A stretch of 64,000 nt of DNA from an uncultured Flavobacteriales bacterium. GTDB taxonomy: Bacteria; Bacteroidota; Bacteroidia; Flavobacteriales_G; Salibacteraceae. Positions within the stretch are counted from its first letter, which is position 1; each line of letters starts with the position of its first letter. Positions 7,865-18,500 of this stretch are shown one piece after another. A program made the position numbers and the translations under genes. Where the stretch lies: contig CAJVZZ010000009.1 of assembly GCA_913020435.1 (NCBI GenBank), forward strand, positions 1-64,000. Reading direction: 5' to 3'. The notes beneath the pieces were generated by a model. It had not been told where the DNA came from. It did no database searches and saw nothing but the letters and a program-made list of their open reading frames with translations.

Positions 7865-8740
7865 ATGTTATCAAAAATCCTTGTTTGGAAAAAGTCACTA
7901 ATCACAATGGTTTCGCTAATTGTCTTGATTATTTTGGCTGAACTACCATCGGATTTGCGCAGTGAAGAAATGAAGGAAAACGGAATCGACCCTGAAATGA
8001 CAATTAAAGGGCAGGATATTCTTCGCAAAATGGCTACTTATCACGGAGACACAGAATATTATAAATATAAAAAACACGTTTTTAGATTTAAAAATAATTG
8101 GAACTTTTTGCCAGGTCTAGTTTATCGTCCTTGGGTTATTAATAATCAAGAAGTTCAAATGACTTGTCTAATAGGTTCAGATTTCACTAATGAAGCATTA
8201 ATGATGGATGGTCCTTCAAAAGGAGAAATATGGGGAATAACTAAAAAGAAAGCTTACACAAGAGAAAAAGCAGGCGCCGAAGCGGTTTATGAAACTCATA
8301 AAAATCGTGAGCTTTGGTTGTCGTGTTTTCAATTTTTCTTTGAAATTCCTTTTAGAACTGCCGATTTACCATTTGTTCAATATATGGGAATAGAAAAGGT
8401 GAATGGAGTCGAATATTTAAAGGTTTTTGCAACATGGGTGGGTATGGAGCCGAGTCATAGCTATGATCAATTAGTATTTTATGTCAACCCAGCGAATTAC
8501 AGATTAGACTTCTGTCATTATACAGCTAGAGATTCAGGTTGGGGATTTTTTACTGCAACTATGAAATGGTCTGATTATGAGCGAGTAGCTGGAATTCTTG
8601 AACCGGATACTTCATTGATAAATTTTGGTGGACCAAATACCAAGTTTTTCGGATCTTATTTTGATCTTCACGATTCATTCATAGTTGAGAAGGAGAAATA
8701 CCTTGATGGTTCTCATGGAGCCAGCCTTATTCTCAATTAA
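7865..8740 (+). CDS. Membrane-anchored protein of unknown function
   Basis: I do not recognise this 291-residue family. Residues about 8-27 are a single hydrophobic segment (WKKSLITMVSLIVLIILAE), a signal anchor or uncleaved signal. The rest is predicted beta-rich and aromatic, with KYKKHVFRFKNNWNF, VYRPWVINNQ and VNGVEYLKVFATW. This layout recalls LolA-like or outer-membrane-lipoprotein-sorting-like beta folds, but I cannot assign it. There are only three cysteines and no lipobox. It is divergent from the encapsulin operon and shares its 167-bp upstream region, so co-regulation is possible. It is convergent with, and 11 bp from, the next gene. Confidence 0.6.
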   Translation: MLSKILVWKKSLITMVSLIVLIILAELPSDLRSEEMKENGIDPEMTIKGQDILRKMATYHGDTEYYKYKKHVFRFKNNWNFLPGLVYRPWVINNQEVQMTCLIGSDFTNEALMMDGPSKGEIWGITKKKAYTREKAGAEAVYETHKNRELWLSCFQFFFEIPFRTADLPFVQYMGIEKVNGVEYLKVFATWVGMEPSHSYDQLVFYVNPANYRLDFCHYTARDSGWGFFTATMKWSDYERVAGILEPDTSLINFGGPNTKFFGSYFDLHDSFIVEKEKYLDGSHGASLILN

Positions 8741-8751
8741 TTTTTACAAAG

Positions 8752-10038
8752 CTATTTTTTAAGATTTTCAGGCTCTAGCTTTCTGTACTTATTCCAATCT
8801 AATTTTTTGTTGCTGGTTTTAACCTGCTTGTGCAACGGAACGTTTCTTTTTAGCAAAGAATCTTTAGGATTAAGCTCACTTAAAGGCTCTATAAAAACAA
8901 AGCTTTGGTTAATATCAAAACGGCTACTTTCATTATCATCAAAGAAATATTTTTTGGTAAACCTGCCTGAAAGGTTAATGAAATAATGATCTAGGCTCCA
9001 TTTTCCATTTGATTCATTAAAGCGGATTTTAGCAACTAAATCAGGGTCGTCAATTTGCAGTCGATAAACCCACAGAGCTGCTTTTGCCCAAGCCGGAATC
9101 AGTTGTTTTTTTCCTTTTTCACTCCACCCATAATCAATGCCCTCTATTGCATAGGAAGAGTCTACTATATAGATATATCCACAATGTAAATTATCGTAAA
9201 CCTTTTTCTTCTGATTAAAACTAACGCAAAGCATGTCCCTTCCTTTTGACTGATAACCATATTCTATTTGATATTCGTACTTATCGAAATGAATAGAATC
9301 TAAAAAACTGGGAGCTTTTGTGGTAAAGTTTGAATCAATAAAAATATAAGGACTTGAGAATGAAATATACTCTGTGGCATCTGTAAATTCTTTAGTTAAT
9401 TCACCTTTTTTTACCCGCTTCTTATTGTCTTTGTCTACTTTCCTTTTTATGGATTTACGCATAAATTTTATATACTCTGCATTGTCTAAAACTTGCCCAC
9501 CTTTTATGCGAATTATAGCCGTATCGTGAACTGAAGGGTTCAGTCGTGGTTGATACAAGTCAAGGACTGCTTCAGTAAATCGATTGTACGTTCCGTTTTC
9601 TTTAATAACCTCACGATAGTAGTATCGATCTTTTCGTCCGCCGATATCGTAATTATTCTCTATTGATATAATCGCTCTCCTGATGTATTCCTGAGCGGTA
9701 ATTGGAGTTATAATTACAGCATTTAATTCAAATGATTTAGAAGAAAGTTCAATCCAAAATGGGCGTAATTTAGGGATTAAGTGAATATTGTGTTTTTTAG
9801 GATTATAGCCAATTAGGCTAAACTCCAAACTGTCACTGAGTGACGTATCAACTTCAATTGTAAAACGCCCCAAATTATTGGTAAGCGTTCCGTTAGAAGT
9901 CCCCTTTAGCCAAACATTAGCAAAAGGGATGGGTTCTTGTGTAAGACTATCTACCAAGGTACCCTCAACTTTTAATTGACCCGATAATAAAACAGGAATT
10001 AGCATTAGGCAAAGTGAAAGGCGTTTTATTAATCGCAT
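8752..10038 (-). CDS. Carboxypeptidase-regulatory-domain envelope protein
   Basis: A 428-residue exported protein. Residues 1-20 are a signal peptide ending near LLSGQ. Residues about 21-105 are a CarboxypepD_reg-like domain (VEGTLVDSLTQEPIPFANVW, then NLGRFTIEV), a beta-sandwich common at the N-terminus of Bacteroidota outer-membrane proteins. The remainder (about 105-428) has EYIRRAIISIENNY, a motif seen after this domain in many such proteins, and no beta-barrel or peptidase motif. It is periplasmic or outer-membrane-associated and of unknown role. It lies 9 bp downstream of the pabA-like gene on the same strand, so it is probably co-transcribed, although no functional link is evident. Confidence 0.7.
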   Translation of the reverse strand: MRLIKRLSLCLMLIPVLLSGQLKVEGTLVDSLTQEPIPFANVWLKGTSNGTLTNNLGRFTIEVDTSLSDSLEFSLIGYNPKKHNIHLIPKLRPFWIELSSKSFELNAVIITPITAQEYIRRAIISIENNYDIGGRKDRYYYREVIKENGTYNRFTEAVLDLYQPRLNPSVHDTAIIRIKGGQVLDNAEYIKFMRKSIKRKVDKDNKKRVKKGELTKEFTDATEYISFSSPYIFIDSNFTTKAPSFLDSIHFDKYEYQIEYGYQSKGRDMLCVSFNQKKKVYDNLHCGYIYIVDSSYAIEGIDYGWSEKGKKQLIPAWAKAALWVYRLQIDDPDLVAKIRFNESNGKWSLDHYFINLSGRFTKKYFFDDNESSRFDINQSFVFIEPLSELNPKDSLLKRNVPLHKQVKTSNKKLDWNKYRKLEPENLKK

Positions 10039-10047
10039 GATTTTATT

Positions 10048-10620
10048 TTAGCAATATCGGACCCAGTTTTTCACGATTTCTTTACCATGTTCTGTAAGAA
10101 TAGATTCGGGATGGAATTGAACACCACGAAGATTTTGCGTTTTGTGACGAATTGCTAGTGGCCTGTTCTCTTTATCAACGGCAAGAACCTCTAGAACGCA
10201 GGATTTTGAAAAATTAGAATTTAAAGACCAGCTATGGTAACGAGCAACCTTAAAGGATTTGGGAAGGTTTTGAAAAATAGGATCATCAACTATACGGTTC
10301 ATTTCGGTAGATTTTCCGTGTAGAACTTGCGCTAGATTTATTATTGCTTCTCCATAAAACTCACCTATGGCTTGGTGGCCAAGACATACTCCTAAAATTG
10401 GTTTTATACCGGAAAATTCCTTGATAATGCGGTTTAAGTTTAGTGTTTCACTGGGCAGCCCAGGGCCCGGAGAAAGCACAATTTTATCGCATTCATCGAG
10501 TTTATTCCAGAGTTCACTAGAGTCGTTTCGAATCACACTAACATCATTACAAACCAACTCGAAATAATGCTTTAAATTGAAGGTAAACGAGTCGTAATTA
10601 TCAACGATTAGAACTTTCAC
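10048..10620 (-). CDS. pabA: Aminodeoxychorismate/anthranilate synthase glutamine amidotransferase subunit
   Basis: A 190-residue class I glutamine amidotransferase. It releases ammonia from glutamine for chorismate amination, giving 4-amino-4-deoxychorismate (folate) or anthranilate (tryptophan). Motifs: DNYDSFTFNL at the N-terminus, oxyanion loop SPGPGLP, nucleophile C79 in GVCLGHQAIGE, and H170/E172 in FHPES completing the triad. The start is GTG at 10620. The length is normal for PabA/TrpG. No trp genes or pabB are adjacent, so it cannot be decided whether it serves folate, tryptophan or both. PabA is the more likely name because the gene stands alone. Confidence 0.88.
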   Translation of the reverse strand: MKVLIVDNYDSFTFNLKHYFELVCNDVSVIRNDSSELWNKLDECDKIVLSPGPGLPSETLNLNRIIKEFSGIKPILGVCLGHQAIGEFYGEAIINLAQVLHGKSTEMNRIVDDPIFQNLPKSFKVARYHSWSLNSNFSKSCVLEVLAVDKENRPLAIRHKTQNLRGVQFHPESILTEHGKEIVKNWVRYC

Positions 10621-10739
10621 TTAAGTGTTTTTTTTATCACTTCAATATTATTAAGAAAATGGTATTAGTAAAACACGCTAAAGTCAATAATAAAAGGCGA
10701 CTATAAGGATAAATTTGAAGGGTTGACATAATTATAGAC

Positions 10740-13700
10740 TTGAAAAAAAGAGCAAAAAAATATTGGATGTTGTTCGCCTTTTTGGCGCTTCTAATTGTTG
10801 CTGCCTTTTTTCCTGTTCGCAAGGCTGTTAATAGCTATACCGATCAGGTAGTGCGAATGAATTTAAACGAATTAATAGAGAACTCCTCAAAAGAAAAGTA
10901 TATTCTAGACTACGATAAATTGAGGTTCAATATTTTTACTCAGCGCATAAGCTTGATTAATTTTAGGATTTATCCAGCAGACACAAAGAAGTTTTCCAAA
11001 GAAGTAGTTGCTTCCGTTCCTCCGTTTTATTCAATTCAGGTAGAAAAAGTAGACTTGCAGTTGGAGAAAGAATGGGAGATATTTTTGAATAAAAAACTGT
11101 TGATTCAAGAATTGAAAATTACGGCGCCTTCAGTAAAAATTCACCAGAATCGTACGGATACTCAGAAAATAAAATTCGCTAAAATTTCAGGTGATATTTA
11201 TCAAACAGTTACCCAGTACTTAAGCCTTTTGAAGCTAAAAACATTTAATGTAGTAGGTGCAACTATTGAATATTCGATTTCACAGGGTTCAAATTTGCAG
11301 AGATTTAGTTTTGAGCCTATTTCATTTAAGCTAAGAAACTTTAGGGTAAAAGAGGGCAAGCAAGAAAAAGACAAAATTTTCTTTACAGATGACTTTGAGT
11401 TAAACTCAGGCCGACAAAGCTTCGTGTTGCCGGATAGTTCTCATTTCATTTCATTCGACCGGTTTAAAATTACGACTCTTAAAAATCAAATAGAATTTTA
11501 TAATTTAAGGGTAACCTCACTTTTACCAGATTCCACTACTAGAAATAACTTAACGCTGTTTGTGCCCGCAATAAAACTTAACAGTGTCGATTTTGAAAAG
11601 GCGTATTTGAAAAACGAATATTTAGTAAAAACGTTAAAAATTGAACGACCTGCAATAAAACTTGTTTTGAATAAACCACAAACAAAAAAAACGCCAGACC
11701 AGATTGATGAGCTAGAAAAGTGGTTAGAACTAATAGAGGTAAACTCTACTCTGATTACCCAAGGAAACGTATCGGTTAACGATAATCGGGGCAAAAACAA
11801 AAAAATGTATCTAGTAAATGGGTTTTCACTTAAGGTAGAAGGAGCGCACGTAGACAGCAATATACTCGATCAAATAATATTAGCGGATTTACAGAAAAAT
11901 TATCGTCTTTCAATACGTGAGCTTAAGCACCAAATTCCTAAAGAAGAGCTTTTAATTAAGGTAAATGATATAGCATATTCAAGTATTACGCAGCGGTTTA
12001 AGTGCAATGAAATAGCTATAAGTCCCAATGAGTATAAGCTTAAAAGGAAAATGCTTAATCCGAAACAGCCTTATCACTTAGAAAACTTGCGGCTGGATGG
12101 TGTTTTGATTAGCGAATTAGACCTAAATAAATTATCAGAAGGCAGAAAGGTAGTATTGGGCAGCGTAGTATTAAAAAGTCCTGTTTTAGAGTTGTCATAT
12201 GATACAGTTGAAATGGTTAAACAGGATAGCTTTATGGTGAACCAAAAGACATTGCCCTATGCACTAGATTCACTTTCAACAAAAACTTTTAAAATTGTAA
12301 ATGCAAAAGTTAGCGTGACCAACTCTCGTGATGGAAGCAAGAATTACGGTGCTCTTGATAAAGCCAATTTATCAGTAATGAACCTAAGCTGGAAAGAATT
12401 AAATAACAAGGAACTAATTGACCAATCACTGCTTCTTAAAACAACACTAGAAAGTGGAAAGAGTTATTTCATTAATCCAAAAACTCAGGATAAGGTTTCT
12501 TGGAAAAAGTTAAGTGCAAACCCGTCGTCCAGAACCCTTTTAATTGCGGGGTTAATTGTGGACCCGATGTCAAAAAAAGCTAGTGACCTGAATTTAGATT
12601 TACTCAAAATAAAAGGATTAGATTATGATCAATTATTATTTGAAAGAATACTGACAGCAAAGAGCTTAGAGTTGAAGGGTTTAGATGTTAGTCTAATCGA
12701 ACAGCAACAAAGCTCACAAATTCCAAAGCTTAATGCCGCCCACTTTGAAACGGTTAGGGTCTCGGATCTGAATGTAAAAAGAAGCGATATAGACACCGTA
12801 AACCTTCGGCTGAAAGGTGTCGAATTAATTGGTTCAAGGGTAAGCATAGAGTTAGATACCGCGCTGAATAAAAGTTCAATTTCTTATGCAACGCTAACCG
12901 CATCAATAAATGGGCTGATGGCTGTAAATAGATCAAAAAAAAGCATCATAACGACAGAGATAATCAGTTTTAATAGCAACGACTCTATTCTTGAAGTATC
13001 TAATCTTCGAAAAGATCCAATAATTGAAAACACTAAAAAAAACGAACCTATTTTCCAACAACGAATAGCCAGCATTTACGCAACAGGATTTAATCCCAAC
13101 AACCAAAAATTTGGAAAAAGCTTTTCGGCTCGACATATTGAGGTTTGCAACCCGATTACTAATTATAGTTTCTTTACTGAGGCAAGTAATAAAGATGAAA
13201 AAACCAACTCAGCACTAGATATTATTCAGCTTCAAAATTGGTTTTTTGATTCAACAAAAATAAGTCAGTTAACATACCAGACGCTTGCTGTGGATAACGG
13301 AAGCCTAAGTATTATATGGAAAGAAAAGTCAGGAGAAAAAATAGAAGAACGTTTTGAGGTTAAACAATACACGATGCAATCAACGGACTTTAACTTTAAT
13401 GAAACCATTAAAAATAGCGATAATATGCTGTATTATGCGAAAGATCATTCAATAAGGTTGTTCAACGTAAGGCGTCAGTTTGCAGACTCTATAAATAACA
13501 TTACCATTGACCAGGTTGAATATTCTACAGGGAATAAAAACACAAAACTGTACGGTCTTACAGGAAGCTATATGGTTAAAGAAAATGGTGATAGAAAGCT
13601 ATTTGTAGAAGGTAAGATCGATTTAGTGGAGTTCGATGGGTTAAATCCGATTCAAATCACGAAGGAAAAGTCCGTTAATTTGAAAGGAATTTACGCGGTA

Positions 13701-15086
13701 AACCCTCGTTTGGAATTTACACAGTTTCATGATAACGCCGATAAAGTGAGCCGAGAGTTGACATTATTTAAAGAAGGGAATGATAGTGCCGCAATATCCA
13801 AAACATTATTGCAATCTTTAAAGATTAAAAATGGGTTTATAAAATGGGACTTCAACGATACGCTTACCAAGCCCCTAATAATTAACCACTTGAATATTAG
13901 TGGAGAGGGTTTTGAGTATCCAAATCCAGATTCAACTCAAAAAATTCCGCAGATTATTGATCTAGCATTCAGCTTTGGAGATTTTGAATATGATGTAATG
14001 AAGAATTTCTATAACTTCAGTTTTGATTCTATCAATTACGACTCTAAAACAGAAGAGCTTAATTTGCAAAAAATAAAACTTGATCCGAAATACGGAATAT
14101 TCGAATTTGGTCAGCAGTCGGGTTGGCAAAAAGGCAGGCTTGAAATGTATTTAAGTTCGGTGAACATGGCGGGGTTTAAAGGAAAACAGCTTTTATATGA
14201 AAATAACTTAAGTATTTCACTTGTAGACATTGACAGCCTTTGGGTTAGAAGCTTTAAAGACAAACGCTTACCTGAAAATAAACGATACATTCCAATGCCT
14301 CAAGAACGGTTGGATAGCTTAGAGTTGGGTTTAAACATTAAACGAGTTGTACTTAAAACTGGTGAGGTAACCCACATCCAAATTGCAAAGAATGGTGTTG
14401 TTCCAGGAAAGATCTTCTTTTCAGATTTAAGCGCGAGAGCAACAAATATCACGAACGGTTATGGAGACCAAAAAGAGTCTAAAACAACAAGGTTGACTGC
14501 TTTAGGAAAGTTAATGGGAGATGGTCAGATGAGCGCTACATTTGAGTTTAACAACAAGGAATCAAATAATTATTTTGAGGGTCACGCTAGTCTTGGAGAG
14601 TTTGATGCTCGAACCCTCAATAATTACCTTACTCACACAGCATTTGTTGGGGTGAAAAGCGGAGATGTTCTTGGTGCTGGAATTGATTTTAAGGCCTACA
14701 ACGACTTTGGAACCGGAGATATGAAGTTGCTCTATAACGATCTGCGCGTAACGTTCTTAAATAAGAATGATACTATGCGAAAGGGGATTGGAATGGCAAT
14801 GAAAGGCTTTATTGCTAATCGAGTTGTTTATACAAAGAACCCTCATTTTTTTATTACAAAAAAGGGTTTAGTGTATACACAAAGGGATACATCAAAAGAG
14901 ATTTTTCACTATTGGAGTAAGCTTGCAATGAGCGGCGTAGCCAGCAGTACTGGTATAAAAAGTAATAAAAAAGAACTTAAAAAGGTAAGAAAAGAAGTGC
15001 TTAGGAGAGAGAAGGCTATACTAAGGGATGAGGATGAATTATTAGAAGGGGACTCGGGTCAACCTTATCGAGGTAAGGGCGATTAA
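10740..15086 (+). CDS. Giant AsmA-like membrane-anchored periplasmic protein
   Basis: A 1448-residue protein with one N-terminal transmembrane helix (about residues 10-27, preceded by KKRAKKYW) and a very long, repetitive, beta-rich periplasmic part. Recurrent blocks of the type 'L-x-I-x-x-P-x-I/V-x-L' (ELKITAPSVKI, LKIERPAIKL, VVLKSPVLEL) and a C-terminal 'GDVLGAGIDFKAYNDFGTGDMKLLYNDL' type region are typical of the AsmA/DUF748 superfamily. These form long hydrophobic grooves and carry phospholipids between membranes. The extreme C-terminus is highly charged (KKELKKVRKEVLRREK). The start is TTG at 10740; ATG at 10767 would remove the positive residues before the helix, so TTG is kept with some doubt. 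A role in lipid transport or outer-membrane biogenesis is inferred. Its end overlaps the convergent MarR gene by 4 bp. Confidence 0.65.
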   Translation: MKKRAKKYWMLFAFLALLIVAAFFPVRKAVNSYTDQVVRMNLNELIENSSKEKYILDYDKLRFNIFTQRISLINFRIYPADTKKFSKEVVASVPPFYSIQVEKVDLQLEKEWEIFLNKKLLIQELKITAPSVKIHQNRTDTQKIKFAKISGDIYQTVTQYLSLLKLKTFNVVGATIEYSISQGSNLQRFSFEPISFKLRNFRVKEGKQEKDKIFFTDDFELNSGRQSFVLPDSSHFISFDRFKITTLKNQIEFYNLRVTSLLPDSTTRNNLTLFVPAIKLNSVDFEKAYLKNEYLVKTLKIERPAIKLVLNKPQTKKTPDQIDELEKWLELIEVNSTLITQGNVSVNDNRGKNKKMYLVNGFSLKVEGAHVDSNILDQIILADLQKNYRLSIRELKHQIPKEELLIKVNDIAYSSITQRFKCNEIAISPNEYKLKRKMLNPKQPYHLENLRLDGVLISELDLNKLSEGRKVVLGSVVLKSPVLELSYDTVEMVKQDSFMVNQKTLPYALDSLSTKTFKIVNAKVSVTNSRDGSKNYGALDKANLSVMNLSWKELNNKELIDQSLLLKTTLESGKSYFINPKTQDKVSWKKLSANPSSRTLLIAGLIVDPMSKKASDLNLDLLKIKGLDYDQLLFERILTAKSLELKGLDVSLIEQQQSSQIPKLNAAHFETVRVSDLNVKRSDIDTVNLRLKGVELIGSRVSIELDTALNKSSISYATLTASINGLMAVNRSKKSIITTEIISFNSNDSILEVSNLRKDPIIENTKKNEPIFQQRIASIYATGFNPNNQKFGKSFSARHIEVCNPITNYSFFTEASNKDEKTNSALDIIQLQNWFFDSTKISQLTYQTLAVDNGSLSIIWKEKSGEKIEERFEVKQYTMQSTDFNFNETIKNSDNMLYYAKDHSIRLFNVRRQFADSINNITIDQVEYSTGNKNTKLYGLTGSYMVKENGDRKLFVEGKIDLVEFDGLNPIQITKEKSVNLKGIYAVNPRLEFTQFHDNADKVSRELTLFKEGNDSAAISKTLLQSLKIKNGFIKWDFNDTLTKPLIINHLNISGEGFEYPNPDSTQKIPQIIDLAFSFGDFEYDVMKNFYNFSFDSINYDSKTEELNLQKIKLDPKYGIFEFGQQSGWQKGRLEMYLSSVNMAGFKGKQLLYENNLSISLVDIDSLWVRSFKDKRLPENKRYIPMPQERLDSLELGLNIKRVVLKTGEVTHIQIAKNGVVPGKIFFSDLSARATNITNGYGDQKESKTTRLTALGKLMGDGQMSATFEFNNKESNNYFEGHASLGEFDARTLNNYLTHTAFVGVKSGDVLGAGIDFKAYNDFGTGDMKLLYNDLRVTFLNKNDTMRKGIGMAMKGFIANRVVYTKNPHFFITKKGLVYTQRDTSKEIFHYWSKLAMSGVASSTGIKSNKKELKKVRKEVLRREKAILRDEDELLEGDSGQPYRGKGD

Positions 15087-15517
15087 GTCATATTAATGGC
15101 CATTTGTTTTAGCACTCGGTTGGTTGTTTCAATGTCTGTTGCGCTAATGTTTTTTAAACCCTCTTCACGAATTGCCTCAACTATTTCTTTAGCTTCCCTT
15201 ACATAGTCTTCACCTTTAGATGTAAGTACTAACGCGCTTTTTCGCTTATCGTATTCATTCGGTATTCGTCGCACCAACTTTTTACCATGCAGCAAGTCTA
15301 AAATTCTAGTAATACTTGCGGTATCTTTATTAACAGCAACGGCCAATTTAACTTGAGTTTGTTGTTTTTCTTCATGAATCCGAAGTAGTATTACCCATTG
15401 ATCAATGGTAATGTTATATCCCTCTTCTTTAAGTCGCTTTAAAGCGTATTTTTTTGAAATTCTAACGGTTTTATCCATCAAAAAATAAACTAAAGCATCT
15501 AATTTTTCGTTTTTCAT
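15083..15517 (-). CDS. MarR-family transcriptional regulator
   Basis: A 144-residue winged-helix regulator. The ATG at 15517 (MKNEKLDALVYFL) is preferred over an in-frame TTG at 15538, which lies in a promoter-like TATTATTG. Helices for dimerisation flank a central winged helix (about 30-100): ITIDQWVILLRIHEEKQ, then the recognition region VNKDTASITRILDLLHGKKL, then the wing with RIPNEYDKRKSALVLTSKG, where the 'D-x-R' pattern is typical of MarR proteins. Such dimers usually repress nearby genes and respond to small phenolic or oxidative ligands. The target is unknown; no efflux or detoxification gene is adjacent. Confidence 0.88.
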   Translation of the reverse strand: MKNEKLDALVYFLMDKTVRISKKYALKRLKEEGYNITIDQWVILLRIHEEKQQTQVKLAVAVNKDTASITRILDLLHGKKLVRRIPNEYDKRKSALVLTSKGEDYVREAKEIVEAIREEGLKNISATDIETTNRVLKQMAINMT

Positions 15518-15581
15518 TGACACATCAATATTATGCAATAATAGAATGAAAAAACAGAACGATTTACAGTTAAAATAGAGG

Positions 15582-18500
15582 TTAATCCAAAATAACTTGT
15601 TTCAAAACAGCATCAGTTCCAGATTGTATTTTAACTAAATAAACACCTGAACGAAATAATTCAAATGAAAACTCATTCCCCTCAGTTGATGAGTGCTGAT
15701 CATGAATTATTTCGGCGCCCATTACGTCAAAAACAGTAATAAAATACTCACCTATGCTCGGAAGTTTAATGTAAAATGCTTTTTTAGATGGGTTGGGGTA
15801 AATAACCGTATTGTTTAAACTCAAGAACTGCTGAATACCATCTGGATTTTCCACGCCAAGCTCTTCTTTTGTTTTGGTTACGCAATTTCCATCACTGGTA
15901 ACTTGCAGTTCAGTTGTATATGAACCGATTGCTAAATAAGAATGAGTCGGTGCTTTTGTGTTAGAAGAGTTTCCATCACCAAAATCCCAAGCATAGTTTA
16001 GCCAGGAGGTATCAATTGGCATAAAAGAAACGTCTAGACCGTTTATTATGTAGGTAGAAAAAGTAGAGATGGGACTAGGGTTTAATTTTACTTGGGCAAA
16101 TGCAGAATCATTACATCCATTATTTCCATTTATTCGAAGCTTGATTTTGTAAATCCCCGTGTCAAGGTAGCTATGAAATGCTTGTTCTTGAGCGGAGGTT
16201 GAGCCGTCTCCAAAATCCCAGACTCTCGTAAATCCAGAAGTAGTCATGGTGGTGTTATCATTGAATGGAAATCGATTTCCACTCAAACATTGAATAGGAG
16301 GAAACCCAGCCATTAATGCCACTGGTTTTTCTTTTGGAGTTAAGAATAGGAGGTCTGATGTGTCAATACAGAAACTATCGCTTACGACAACAAAGAACTC
16401 GAGAGTATTAAATCGATTAAATGTTTTTTGGCTAAAAAGTGTATCACCCTGAACCTGCAGCAATGTGTTATTTCTAAACCAAGAGTATTTGGCGTTGGGG
16501 GCACCCGAGCTATCAATTAATTGTAAAACGGCGGTTCCTGTTTCACAAAGATTACTTTTTACAGAGTCAACAATTAGATTAGAATAAGGAGAAAAACGAA
16601 CTAAGACGGAGTCATAAAAAACATATTTATCGTTTACAGTAAAAGAAATTAATTTTTGTCCTCCCCACTTGTAGCTCGTTTGTTGGTCGTAAATCGACTC
16701 ACTATATCTTGGGCTAGCACCGGACCCAAAATCCCATTTTACAGTATTTATTTTCCCAAATGAGTTGTGGCTTATTAGAATTGCTTCGTTAGGACACACC
16801 ACCTTGCTTGACGTAACGATTGTGACTACTGGTTTTTCAAACACAACTCCATAATCTCTACTTTCTCCATGGGTTAAGTTTCCACAACTGGAATTTAAAG
16901 CTGGTCGATCACTAACAACTCTCATTAGTAGCTTTTGATTTAAAATAGCTATTGGCGGAGCGATATAGTTAAACGTATGTTGCCCAACTTTTGCTGCACC
17001 ACTGTAAATACGCTCGCCTGCATCTGCAAAACTTCCATTGTTATTATAATCAAGGTAAACTTGAGCGAATTCGGCAATAGAACTTCCTAATTGAATAGTA
17101 ACTAAATAACTACTGTCTGGTTCAAAAAAGAAGATGCCCTCACAACTTGCATTAGTATTGCTAGAAACACCATCATAGCCAAAAGAATTAAATTCTTGAT
17201 TACCAGCTTTTACTTTAAAAACACCACTTCCCGTTCTACCTGATGAAGCAGTATTTGTAACACAAGTATTTGACAGTTGAGGTGTGGCAAATAATAAGTT
17301 TTGAATTTCAGTAGTGTCTTTACCAAAAAAGTTGGAGATAATTAAAGACGCATTATAGTAACCATCAGCAAGTAAAACGACAGAAACCTCTTTACTATTT
17401 AAGGAACTAGCACTTACAAATCTAAAAGTGGCCGGCTTAATATCCCATTCGTATGTGCTCGCATTTTTGGATAGAGATGAACTAAGGCGAATAGTATCAC
17501 CGATGCAGTAATTTCCTTTATCGCCAGAGATTTCAGCTTTAGCAAATCGATTATCTACATTAAACATTGGGGCAGACCAAAGTCCTCGTCCATATGTGGC
17601 TGCGCGAATCTTTGATTTAGCTGGAGCATTTTGGTTGTATGCGATTTCGAGCTCAGTGATAGAGACATCTTCGGGAAGGGTTTGAGAATAATCTACCCAG
17701 TTTGATAAAGTAGAGTCGATGTAATAAACCCCAGGAGTTCCGCCTACATATAAGCCTCCGGGACTGTATTCATCATAAACGATCGTTCTTTTTGATGAAT
17801 TAGGAAGATTTAAAGTTATGTCAGTCCATGAGTTTCCTTTGTCGGTAGACACATAAACCATACTACCGCCAGTAATGTAAAGCACCTCTTCTCTAAAAGG
17901 GTGGGCCTCCATATCCGTTGGGTTTATTCCGGCTGGTTTTAAAGAGGTTAGGTTTGTCCATGTAGGAGTTGCGTCTTTGCAATTATCCGAACGGTAAAGC
18001 GCGCCATCCGAGCGCAGAATGTAAAGAATATTAGTGTTAGCAGGGCTTTGTTCTAGAACACGATATGTTGAATTTGGTGCCCCAGTTATGTTTCCTGTTA
18101 TACTACTCCATTGAACACTTCCCGCACGAACGTTAGTCGTTCGATAAACATTTACATATCCCGCAAACATGTATTTAGGATCAGCTTCACCCAAAATGAA
18201 AGGAGAAACCCACGCCCCTTGTTCGCTGATACTATTAGTTATACTTCCAAAGTTTCTTCCTCCATTAGAACTGCGTCTAATTGCACCATAATATAACTCG
18301 CCGTATACATAAGAAGTGTTGATGGGATCAAAGGCGCACTCCATTCCGTCGCCACCAATTTCAGTTGTCCAGCTGTTGTTTCCTCTATAAATAGCCGTTC
18401 CATTATCTTGATAACCACAAATGACTTCGTTTTCGTTGAATTTATTTTGGCCTAACTTATAGATTTCAGAAATTGGCAACCCGCTTGAAATATTTGTCCA

